NCBI GenBank assembly: GCA_001798455.1
Contig: MGSI01000127.1
Location: 1-6,965, forward strand
DNA from: Deltaproteobacteria bacterium RIFCSPLOWO2_02_FULL_57_26
GTDB taxonomy: Bacteria > Desulfobacterota > Binatia > UBA9968
Direction: 5' to 3'
Length of the DNA stretch: 6,965 nucleotides
Below are positions 1 through 5,274 of this stretch, one piece after another. The notes under the pieces were generated by a model that had not been told where the DNA came from, ran no database searches, and was given only the letters and a program-made list of their open reading frames with translations. Made by a program: the position numbers and the translations under genes. Within the stretch, counting starts at the first letter, position 1. Every line of letters begins with the position of its first letter.

Positions 1-489
1 CAGCAGGGTTGTGTCTCTGTCTGCATTTAAGCCGACTTTGGCCAGAGCCATCCGCACCCCGAGATCAGTGGCGCTGCCAAACCGGCTTACGGCGATCTTT
101 GCTCCCACCAGCTGCTCTACCTTTTTAATCTCCGGCAAGGATACCAGGCTATAGGGAAAGGTATTCAAGAAGCTCGCGATGATAATCACATCCGCTCCGG
201 AAAGGTTGCCGGCAATCGCCGCCGATCCGTCCGCCAGAACCAAAGATACGTCTCCGCCCAACATGGCCTGGATCCCCAGGGAGCCCCCGGCAGTGAAGAT
301 AAGCGAGGCGTCCAAATGGTTTCTTTTAAAAAAACCCGCTTCCTGGGTAATAATCAAGACGGCTTGATACGGGCTGGTCGCCGTGTAGGCGAGGTTTAAT
401 TTAGTCGTTTGACCCGCTGCCAAGGAGAGGGAGCCAAAGAATAGGGAGATGGATAAGAGGAAAGCCGTTGTCGTTCTTGCTCGGTTCAT
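1..489 (-). CDS. ABC transporter substrate-binding protein, NMT1/THI5-like (N-terminal part, cut by window edge)
   Basis: Reading the minus strand from the ATG at 489 gives 163 codons open to the window edge. The product starts with a signal peptide: basic MNRAR, a hydrophobic stretch at about residues 9-23, and a likely cleavage site near SLA-AGQ (residues 22-27). There is no lipobox cysteine, so a soluble periplasmic protein is expected. The mature part begins with a beta-strand (KLNLAYTATSPYQAV), then EAGFFKRNHLDASLI, a GGSLGIQAMLGGDV segment, and GAKIAVSRFGSATDLGVRMAL near residues 129-149. This order is typical of the NMT1/THI5/SsuA-like binding proteins that feed ABC importers of small organic molecules. 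About half of the usual 320-340 residues is present. The ligand cannot be inferred. The RBS is weak (GGAAAGG just upstream). The gene is divergent from the CoA-transferase gene across 192 bp, which suggests, without proving, shared control. Confidence 0.88.
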   Translation of the reverse strand, partial: MNRARTTTAFLLSISLFFGSLSLAAGQTTKLNLAYTATSPYQAVLIITQEAGFFKRNHLDASLIFTAGGSLGIQAMLGGDVSLVLADGSAAIAGNLSGADVIIIASFLNTFPYSLVSLPEIKKVEQLVGAKIAVSRFGSATDLGVRMALAKVGLNADRDTTLL

Positions 490-681
490 AGCGCCTTTCC
501 GCCCTTTTAGCGTATTTGCAACTCCGTGGGCAAGCCTGGCGTGTGTCTATTGCCTGTATAATGAAAGGATATCTTCTGTCAAATCAAGTGGCATCGATAT
601 TCCCCCCAGCCGTGATGGTTAGCTATTGCAGCGAGTTAGTGTTCAAGTTAGATTGGATCTCCGCTCGCCAAGCGAAATTTT
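490..681. other. Divergent intergenic spacer between binding-protein and CoA-transferase genes
   Basis: These 192 bp separate two genes transcribed away from each other, so the promoters of both should lie here. Plus-strand frames covering it are short and lack family resemblance. A perfect TATAAT lies on the plus strand at 557-562. A short CGCT/AGCG stem (662-665 with 671-674) lies just before the CoA-transferase start, where it could affect translation. I see no long dyad that would mark a regulator operator. Confidence 0.5.
534..562 (+). promoter_or_regulatory. Candidate sigma70-type promoter for the CoA-transferase operon
   Basis: The hexamer TATAAT at 557-562 matches the -10 consensus exactly and faces the CoA-transferase gene. 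The -35 position at 17-bp spacing (534-539, GCCTGG) is a poor match, so the promoter would be weak or activator-dependent. Transcription would start near 569 and leave a leader of about 110 nt. The call rests on one hexamer. Confidence 0.3.
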
Positions 682-1869
682 ATGCGCATCGATGCCCTTG
701 CGGGTCTGACTGTCGTCGAATGCTCCACCTTCGTCACGGGACCTTATGCGGCGGCCCTTTTGGCGGACCTTGGAGCGCGCGTCATCAAGATCGAATCACC
801 ACCGGCCGGAGATCCCTATCGCTACTTTGCTCCGGATGCATTTTTCAGTCCCAATTTTGCCCACCTAAACCGTAACAAGGAGAGCCTGGTACTTGACCTG
901 AAAGCGCCCCAGGGGAGGGAGATTTGCCTTGAACTGGTTAAAAAGGCGGACGTCTTCGTGGAGAATTTCCGTCCCGGAACAGCTGAGCGCCTCGGGCTGG
1001 GTTATGAGAGTTTACGCGCCGTAAACCGCGGGCTGGTCTACTGCTCGATATCGGCCTTTGGCCAGAGTGGGCCCTATGCGGGCAAGCCAGGCTTTGACAC
1101 TCTGGGGCAGGCCATGAGCGGGCTTTTGAGCGTTCTTACCGATCTCGACGATCCCAAGGTCATGGGGATTGCTCTGTCGGATTACGTAACGGGCCTTTCC
1201 GCCGGATACGGCATCCTGGGCGCTCTTTTGGCGCGGCAGAAGAGCGGAGAAGGGGCGAGGGTGGAGACTTCGTTGCTGCAGGCGACCCTTTCTTTTATTG
1301 GCGAGGCCGCCGCGGGTTATCTGAGCACTGGTGAGATACCGAACCGCATGGCCCGGGTGAAAAACGCTCATGCATTCGCTTTTCTGTCCCGGGACGGTCT
1401 GCCATTGGTGATTCATTGCTCGGTCCCGGAGAAATTCTGGATCGCGCTGCTCAAGGCGGTGGAGCGGATGGACCTTGCCGACGATGAGAGGTTTAAAACA
1501 AGAGACAATCGGCGCAACCACTACGCCGAGCTTGAACGGGAACTGGCAAAGACGTTCGCCACTCGAGACCGTAGCGAATGGCTGAAACGCCTGGAGGAGC
1601 ACGACGTTCCCGCGGGCCCGCTCTATAACATGACCGAGGTCGTTGCCGACCCTCAGGTGAGACATCTGGGGCTGGTCGAGGAGCTCGAGCATCCGGAGGT
1701 CGGGAAATTGCGCTTTGTCGGTCCTTCGGTGAACTATCACGGGCTGTCTAAAAGAGAGGTTAAGCCCCCGCCGCTTTTGGGCGAGCACACCTCGGCCATT
1801 TTGGCTGAGATGGGTTATGTGGGAGCCGATATCGCGGAGATGGAAAGACAGGGGATCGTAAAAGTTTAA
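682..1869 (+). CDS. CaiB/BaiF (family III) CoA-transferase
   Basis: This cytoplasmic enzyme of 395 residues, normal for the family, moves CoA between carboxylic acids. The N-terminus (residues 5-38) has the family's opening pattern: LAGLTVVE, then GPYAAALLADLGARVIKIE. NRNKESLVLDLK (63-74) and ADVFVENFRPGTAERLGLGYE (89-109) follow, then the SISAFGQSGPYAGKPGFD segment (122-139). Asp167 in GIALSDYVTG sits where the catalytic aspartate of formyl-CoA transferase (Asp169) lies. The C-terminus has VPAGPLYNMTEVVADPQV (309-326) and PPPLLGEHTSAIL (362-374), also typical. The ATG at 682 is the most upstream ATG, GTG or TTG after an in-frame stop at 649-651; it lacks a clear Shine-Dalgarno but fits the family N-terminus. 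The substrate is not readable: relatives use formate/oxalate, succinate, carnitine, bile acid or aromatic acid CoA esters. It is the first gene of a run with the LLM oxidoreductase 34 bp downstream, so cotranscription is likely. Confidence 0.93.
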   Translation: MRIDALAGLTVVECSTFVTGPYAAALLADLGARVIKIESPPAGDPYRYFAPDAFFSPNFAHLNRNKESLVLDLKAPQGREICLELVKKADVFVENFRPGTAERLGLGYESLRAVNRGLVYCSISAFGQSGPYAGKPGFDTLGQAMSGLLSVLTDLDDPKVMGIALSDYVTGLSAGYGILGALLARQKSGEGARVETSLLQATLSFIGEAAAGYLSTGEIPNRMARVKNAHAFAFLSRDGLPLVIHCSVPEKFWIALLKAVERMDLADDERFKTRDNRRNHYAELERELAKTFATRDRSEWLKRLEEHDVPAGPLYNMTEVVADPQVRHLGLVEELEHPEVGKLRFVGPSVNYHGLSKREVKPPPLLGEHTSAILAEMGYVGADIAEMERQGIVKV

Positions 1870-1890
1870 GGGTTAAAAAGATAGAGGGTT

Positions 1891-1897
1891 GAGAGGA
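1891..1897 (+). promoter_or_regulatory. Ribosome binding site fixing the LLM oxidoreductase start
   Basis: GAGAGGA at 1891-1897 lies six bases before the ATG at 1904. An in-frame TTG at 1889 would extend the protein by five residues, but the purine-rich site would then lie inside the gene. The ATG at 1904 is therefore preferred. Confidence 0.7.
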
Positions 1898-1903
1898 AAA
1901 TTC

Positions 1904-2902
1904 ATGATTTACGATGTTGAGATAAATTCGGCGGCCCATTACCCAGCGGCCGGCGTGATCGACTTGGTGGAGATCGCGGAGGCCGTCGGCTTCGGCGCTT
2001 TCTGGAAAGGGGAGTCGAATAGCACGGATCCCCTGGTGCTCCTGTCCGCTGCGGCCAGCCGGACGAAGACCATCAAACTCGGAACCGCCATCTACCATAT
2101 CTATGGCAGGAGCCCGGTAACGCTGGGGATCCAAGGCGCCACGCTTCAGGATCTCTCTGGTGGCCGGCTTCTTCTAGGGCTCGGGGTGGCGAATAAAAAC
2201 ATTGCTGGCTGGCACGGGGGCGTTTTCGACCGGCCGCTTCGGCGGGCACAGGAATATATCGAGATTGTCCGCAAGGTGGCCGCCGGCGAACGGGTGGAGT
2301 ACGAGGGAGAAATCTACCAGACGGGAAAGCGCTTCCAGCTCTCGTGGAAACCGACCCACCCGAACTTTCCGATTTATCTGGCGGGTCTGGGGCCGCAGAT
2401 GACCAAGCTGGTCGGCAGGGTTGCAGATGGCGTCTTCATCAACATGGCGACGCCGGCTAAGGTCCGGGAGATTGCCGCGAGAGTAAGAGAGGGTGCCAAA
2501 GAGGCGGGCCGCGATCCGAGCAAGATCGAGATCATCGCCAAGTCTCGCGTGTCCCTCAACCCTGACCGAAGCCTTGCGCGCTCGCGCCTCCGTCAGGTAT
2601 TGACCTTTTACAATCTGGCCGATCATTACAGCGACATGCTGAAAGGATTGGGATTCGAGGCGGAGGTGAATGCGATTCAGGACGCCTTCCAAAAGGGCGG
2701 TTTCAAAGCGGCGATGGCGGCCCTGACCGATGACTATATGGACAAGCTGCCGGTCGTGCCCGGCACCTCGATTGGAGAGATCAAGGAGAGGCTGGCACCG
2801 TTCATCGAAGCCGGGGTTACGCGCATGGTGATCCCGTACGTGCCGGTTACGGAGCCGGTCGTGGAGGACGCGCGAAGATTCCTGGAAGCGTGGGGCAAAT
2901 AA
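1904..2902 (+). CDS. LLM-class flavin-dependent oxidoreductase (luciferase-like)
   Basis: The product has 332 residues from the ATG at 1904 and fits the bacterial luciferase-like monooxygenase / F420-dependent reductase fold, a TIM barrel that binds FMN or F420. Visible family marks, numbered from that ATG, are VEIAEAVGFGAFWKGES (about 22-38), SRTKTIKLGTAIYHIYGRSPV (about 51-71), QDLSGGRLLLGLGVAN (about 81-96), the RAQEYIEIVRKV helix (about 113-124), and PIYLAGLGPQMTKLVGRVADGVF (about 154-176). The late IGEIKERLAPFIEAGVTRMVI segment is also typical. The pattern resembles the group annotated as methylenetetrahydromethanopterin-reductase-like, but that name is structural and does not imply methanogen chemistry. 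Whether the cofactor is FMN or F420 cannot be told by eye. It sits 34 bp after the CoA-transferase in the same direction, so it likely acts on the same substrate as an oxidoreductase or monooxygenase. Confidence 0.9.
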   Translation: MIYDVEINSAAHYPAAGVIDLVEIAEAVGFGAFWKGESNSTDPLVLLSAAASRTKTIKLGTAIYHIYGRSPVTLGIQGATLQDLSGGRLLLGLGVANKNIAGWHGGVFDRPLRRAQEYIEIVRKVAAGERVEYEGEIYQTGKRFQLSWKPTHPNFPIYLAGLGPQMTKLVGRVADGVFINMATPAKVREIAARVREGAKEAGRDPSKIEIIAKSRVSLNPDRSLARSRLRQVLTFYNLADHYSDMLKGLGFEAEVNAIQDAFQKGGFKAAMAALTDDYMDKLPVVPGTSIGEIKERLAPFIEAGVTRMVIPYVPVTEPVVEDARRFLEAWGK

Positions 2903-3018
2903 AGTAAAAAGGTAAAAGTAAAAAGGCAAAAAAACAACGGGAAACAGGTAAAAGGCAAAGTCAGGAAAGGAGGATGTCACTTCTTTTTTTTACTTTTGAC
3001 CTTTTACTTTTTACTTAC
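2903..3018. repeat. Heptameric A/G-rich minisatellite and its T/C-rich inverted copy
   Basis: From 2903 the plus strand reads as seven-base units: AGTAAAA, AGGTAAA, AGTAAAA, AGGCAAA (2903-2930), then AGGTAAA and AGGCAAA again at 2946-2959. At 2987-3014 the complementary form appears: TTTTTAC, TTTTGAC, CTTTTAC, TTTTTAC. The two arms are imperfect reverse complements and could pair into an A-U-rich stem of roughly 26 bp enclosing about 55 nt. The element occupies nearly all of the gap between the LLM and amidohydrolase genes. It could be an RNA structure affecting downstream translation, or a mobile or slippage-generated repeat. It is not a normal terminator because the arms are low in GC. Confidence 0.75.
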
Positions 3019-3026
3019 CCGACTTT

Positions 3027-3032
3027 AGGAGG
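3027..3032 (+). promoter_or_regulatory. Ribosome binding site deciding the amidohydrolase start
   Basis: AGGAGG at 3027-3032 lies four bases before the ATG at 3037. The competing ATG at 2974 has a GGAGG only one base ahead, too close to work well, and would translate the T/C-rich repeat arm into a spurious hydrophobic leader. The start at 3037 is preferred. Confidence 0.7.
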
Positions 3033-3036
3033 GGTT

Positions 3037-4053
3037 ATGTGTGATTTCGCTGCTGACGCAGAGGCTGCGGCCAGTCTAATGGTGGGGCGGACCCTGAGCG
3101 TGGAGCGGGTGCGCCAGCTCAATGCCAAGGACTATTTTTATCAGATGCTCAAAGACAACCCGGAGATGCTCAAAATCTATCCGGGGATCGAAAATGAGCT
3201 GCTTCGGGGAGCGATTGACTGCCACATACATGGTTATCCCGACTTCGTCCACCGTTCTCAGGATATGATCGGGATTGCCATCGAGGCATCCAAGGCCGGC
3301 ATGCGCGCTCTCGCGTTCAAAGACCACTGGAACATCAGTTGCAACGCTGCCTACCTGGCGCAGCGCCACGTCGATTATCTGGTCGAGAAGGGGGAGCTGC
3401 AGCACCGGGTCGAGATCTATGGCGGGGCCGGCACCTGCCACGGGATGAATCCTGAATATATCCGCGTCGCGCTGCAGTACCCTAACTTCAAGATGATCTG
3501 GTTTCCCACCTTCACATCGCTCGGATTCTGGCGCGGTGCCGGCCATCCGGAGAAGGGCGGCGTGCGCCTGGTTGGGGAGAACGGCGAGGTTCTACCACAA
3601 GTGGTGGAGATCATGAAGATGGCGGCGGAGAAAAAAGTCGGCATCGGCTTCGGGCATACGGATTTTCAAGAACTGCTGCCGCTCGCGAAGAAGGCCAGGG
3701 AGCTGGGAGTGCGCGCGACGCTGGACCACCCGCTCCTAGAATTGAACAAGTTACTGATCGATGAGATGAAGGAGCTGGCCGAATTGGGCGTTTACGTGGG
3801 CACCTACTGCCAGCCGATGATCCCGAGCTTGTATCAGCCGGTGGCCGATCCCATGGAAACGATCCGGACGATCAAGGAGATCGGCCCCGAGCGCTGCATC
3901 ATCGGGAGCGATTTCGGGCAGGTGCTACACATGGATACGATCGACGGGATGCGCGTCTTTATCCGGGCGCTGCTCGGCTTCGGGATTACACCGCAGCAGA
4001 TCAAGGTGATGCTCAAAGACAATCCAGCGAAACTCATGTGGTTGGACGGATAG
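3037..4053 (+). CDS. DUF6282-like amidohydrolase-superfamily protein
   Basis: From the ATG at 3037 the protein has 338 residues and is probably cytoplasmic. The metal-dependent hydrolase pattern is clear: AIDCHIHGYPDF gives the HxH pair (His63, His65), GMRALAFKDHW gives Lys95 and His97, IGFGHTDFQE gives His207, ATLDHPLLE gives His231, and CIIGSDFGQ gives Asp292. The sequence around these residues, and the end (GMRVFIRALLGFGI, then DNPAKLMWL), follow the pattern I know from DUF6282 proteins, an amidohydrolase-like family with no assigned substrate. The longer reading from the ATG at 2974 is unlikely because its extra residues (LLFFTFDLLLFTYP) are translated repeat. The gene follows the LLM gene by 134 bp in the same direction, and may hydrolyse an intermediate of the same pathway. 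It ends only 11 bp before the convergent SDR stop, so no independent terminator fits between them. Confidence 0.88.
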   Translation: MCDFAADAEAAASLMVGRTLSVERVRQLNAKDYFYQMLKDNPEMLKIYPGIENELLRGAIDCHIHGYPDFVHRSQDMIGIAIEASKAGMRALAFKDHWNISCNAAYLAQRHVDYLVEKGELQHRVEIYGGAGTCHGMNPEYIRVALQYPNFKMIWFPTFTSLGFWRGAGHPEKGGVRLVGENGEVLPQVVEIMKMAAEKKVGIGFGHTDFQELLPLAKKARELGVRATLDHPLLELNKLLIDEMKELAELGVYVGTYCQPMIPSLYQPVADPMETIRTIKEIGPERCIIGSDFGQVLHMDTIDGMRVFIRALLGFGITPQQIKVMLKDNPAKLMWLDG

Positions 4054-4054
4054 G

Positions 4055-4063
4055 CCTGTCCCC
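4055..4063 (-). repeat. GGGGACAGG repeat, copy next to SDR stop codon
   Basis: The minus strand reads GGGGACAGG here, beginning one base after the SDR stop codon (TGA-T-GGGGACAGG) and filling almost all of the 11 bp between the convergent genes. A second copy in the opposite orientation lies at 4880-4888, so the two enclose the SDR gene and both point outward. Confidence 0.5.
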
Positions 4064-4064
4064 A

Positions 4065-4853
4065 TCATTGCCGTAAGCGGGCAGCAAGCGCCTTTGCCGC
4101 CAGAGCCCCCAGCCAATTGCGGATGATAGCGACGATCAGCCGATTTTTGAAACCGGGAATGCAGATCACGCGTCCCTTCTTGAGCGCATCGAGCGACTCC
4201 CTGACGACATCTTCCGCTTGCATCCAGAAGAATTCGGGAATCCTTCTTTTGTAGTCCTCATATCCTGGATGGTCATGAAACTCGGTGTGGGTCAGACCCG
4301 GACAGAGCGCTTGAACCCGAATCCCTGTACCCTTGAGTTCATCCTGCAGGGCTTCTGAGAAGACATTCAGGTAGGCCTTGGTGGCCGAATAGGTTGCGTT
4401 CCTTGGAGTGGCCATGAAGGCTGCAATAGACGAGACGTTGATGATCGACCCGCGGCCTCTGGAAATCATGCCGGGCAGCGCCGCACGGCACAAGCGCACA
4501 GTAGCGAGAATATGAACTTGAATCATCTCTGCGTTTCTTTCGGCTTGGATCTCCACGAACTTTCCGGGCACACCAAATCCAGCATTATTGATCAGGATCT
4601 CTAGGTCGCCGATCTCAGCGACCTGGGTTTCTAACCGCTTAACTTGAGTTGGGTCAGAAAGGTCAGCAGGGAAAACCTGAGCGTTGACATTAAACTTTCG
4701 TTGCACTTCGTCGGCAAGGCTCCTTAGCTGCGCCTCTCGTCTCGCGACGAGGACGAGATCATAGCCTTGAGAGGCCAGACTACGGGCAAAGGCAGCGCCA
4801 ATCCCGCTCGAAGCTCCGGTGATTAAGATTGTCCTTGACGTAGAATCCAACAA
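4065..4853 (-). CDS. Short-chain dehydrogenase/reductase (classical SDR, DltE-like group)
   Basis: This 262-residue Rossmann-fold oxidoreductase has the classical SDR landmarks: the nucleotide loop TGASSGIG (12-19), ARRE after the second strand (37-40), which favours NADP(H), DLSD (64-67), NNAG (89-92), NVSS with the catalytic Ser142, and YSATK with Tyr155 and Lys159. The catalytic-tetrad Asn usually found in helix 4 appears replaced by His114 (IQVHILA). CPGLTHTEF (184-192) is the usual substrate-loop entry. The C-terminal extension (GFKNRLIVAIIRNWLGALAA) is hydrophobic and could associate with membrane, as in the DltE-like or 3-ketoacyl-type branch. The start is TTG at 4853; no upstream in-frame ATG, GTG or TTG was found nearby, and only a weak GGTGG precedes it. 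The gene is opposite to its neighbours and probably not part of the CoA-transferase operon. The substrate is unknown. Confidence 0.92.
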   Translation of the reverse strand: MLDSTSRTILITGASSGIGAAFARSLASQGYDLVLVARREAQLRSLADEVQRKFNVNAQVFPADLSDPTQVKRLETQVAEIGDLEILINNAGFGVPGKFVEIQAERNAEMIQVHILATVRLCRAALPGMISRGRGSIINVSSIAAFMATPRNATYSATKAYLNVFSEALQDELKGTGIRVQALCPGLTHTEFHDHPGYEDYKRRIPEFFWMQAEDVVRESLDALKKGRVICIPGFKNRLIVAIIRNWLGALAAKALAARLRQ

Positions 4854-4879
4854 ATCGAGACACCACCAATCTTGGGAAA

Positions 4880-4888
4880 GGGGACAGG
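4880..4888 (+). repeat. GGGGACAGG repeat, copy upstream of SDR gene
   Basis: GGGGACAGG on the plus strand, 26 bp upstream of the SDR start, is an exact inverted match to the copy at 4055-4063. A related GGGGTCAAG follows at 4901-4909. From memory, short GGGGACAG/GGGGTCAG words are scattered near REP-associated transposase genes in some environmental genomes, which is consistent with the transposase stub at 6723-6784. Confidence 0.45.
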
Positions 4889-4904
4889 TAACATGAAGAA
4901 GGGG

Positions 4905-5121
4905 TCAAGCTCCGACTCTTACGACCTGCCCAAGCTGCGCATTGGGTAGTAGAGCATAGACCTTTGGCATCAAGGGAAGTAAGTCAGCAAGCCGGTTGCT
5001 CCGAGCGGCAAGGAGAATGACGGCAATGCCAGATCCTGAAAGGTACACGGGTACCCACGAAAACTGGAGTGCCGCCTAGGATCTCAGGGTCACTATGAAC
5101 AACCGGTTTTTTGGTTGTCAT
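4905..5121 (-). pseudogene. Collapsed DUF433 antitoxin / DUF5615 PIN-like toxin pair (internal deletion)
   Basis: The ATG at 5121 has a strong RBS and starts a recognisable DUF433 protein: HSDPEILGGTPVFVGTRVPF at residues 9-28. Just after Phe28 (codon 5040-5038) the family pattern stops; that frame continues as non-homologous residues to a stop at 4984-4986, leaving a 45-residue product. In another frame, from about 5036 to the stop at 4905-4907, 43 codons read GSGIAVILLAARSNRLADLL, then PLMPKVYALLPNAQLGQVVRVGA. This matches the usual C-terminal end of DUF5615 PIN-like toxins (GRRIAVVVL, a hydrophobic helix, PGxVVRV). DUF433 and DUF5615 normally form an adjacent or overlapping antitoxin-toxin operon in this order. 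A deletion has removed the back of the antitoxin and the front of the toxin, including its N-terminal catalytic acidic residues, and joined the ends out of frame. Neither protein should work. An assembly error at the join is the main alternative. Confidence 0.72.
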
Positions 5122-5127
5122 GCCGAT

Positions 5128-5132
5128 CCTCC
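5128..5132 (-). promoter_or_regulatory. Strong ribosome binding site of the broken DUF433 gene
   Basis: The minus strand reads AAGGAGG ending at 5128, six bases before the ATG at 5121. It selects this start over an in-frame start farther upstream at 5196 whose extra residues show no family similarity. Its intact state suggests the decay of the locus is recent. Confidence 0.65.
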
Positions 5133-5274
5133 TTCTCTGACTGCCGACCCCTATCAAAGGATACCCTATTGACCATCCTCTGTCTAACCTTTGCAAGCTC
5201 AGCCGTCGCTGTTATCGGGTTAAAACGGGATAAAAGGATTCGCCTGCAACTGGTTTTCGTGTTAGAAGTCAGCA

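Noticed and set aside
516..875. 119-codon plus-strand frame across the divergent spacer
   Set aside because: Its 3' half is an out-of-frame reading of the CoA-transferase start, and the rest has no recognisable features.
1012..1788. 258-codon minus-strand reading frame opposite the CoA-transferase gene
   Set aside because: It lies wholly within a clear family III CoA-transferase gene, and its translation shows no family pattern; it is a shadow of GC-rich coding sequence.
2903..2959. Direct-repeat array as a CRISPR
   Set aside because: Units are only seven bases with no spacers, and no cas gene is present.
2174..2980. 268-codon minus-strand reading frame opposite the LLM gene
   Set aside because: Overlaps a well-supported LLM gene. 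Its hydrophobic N-terminus comes from the T-rich complement of the heptamer repeat, not from a real membrane segment.
2984..2991. T-run as an intrinsic terminator after the LLM gene
   Set aside because: No GC-rich stem precedes it. The T-run belongs to the inverted heptamer array.
5122..5274. Promoter hexamers TTGACC (5169-5174) and TTGCAA (5191-5196) for the MFS gene
   Set aside because: No acceptable -10 sequence lies at 16-18 bp from either on the plus strand.
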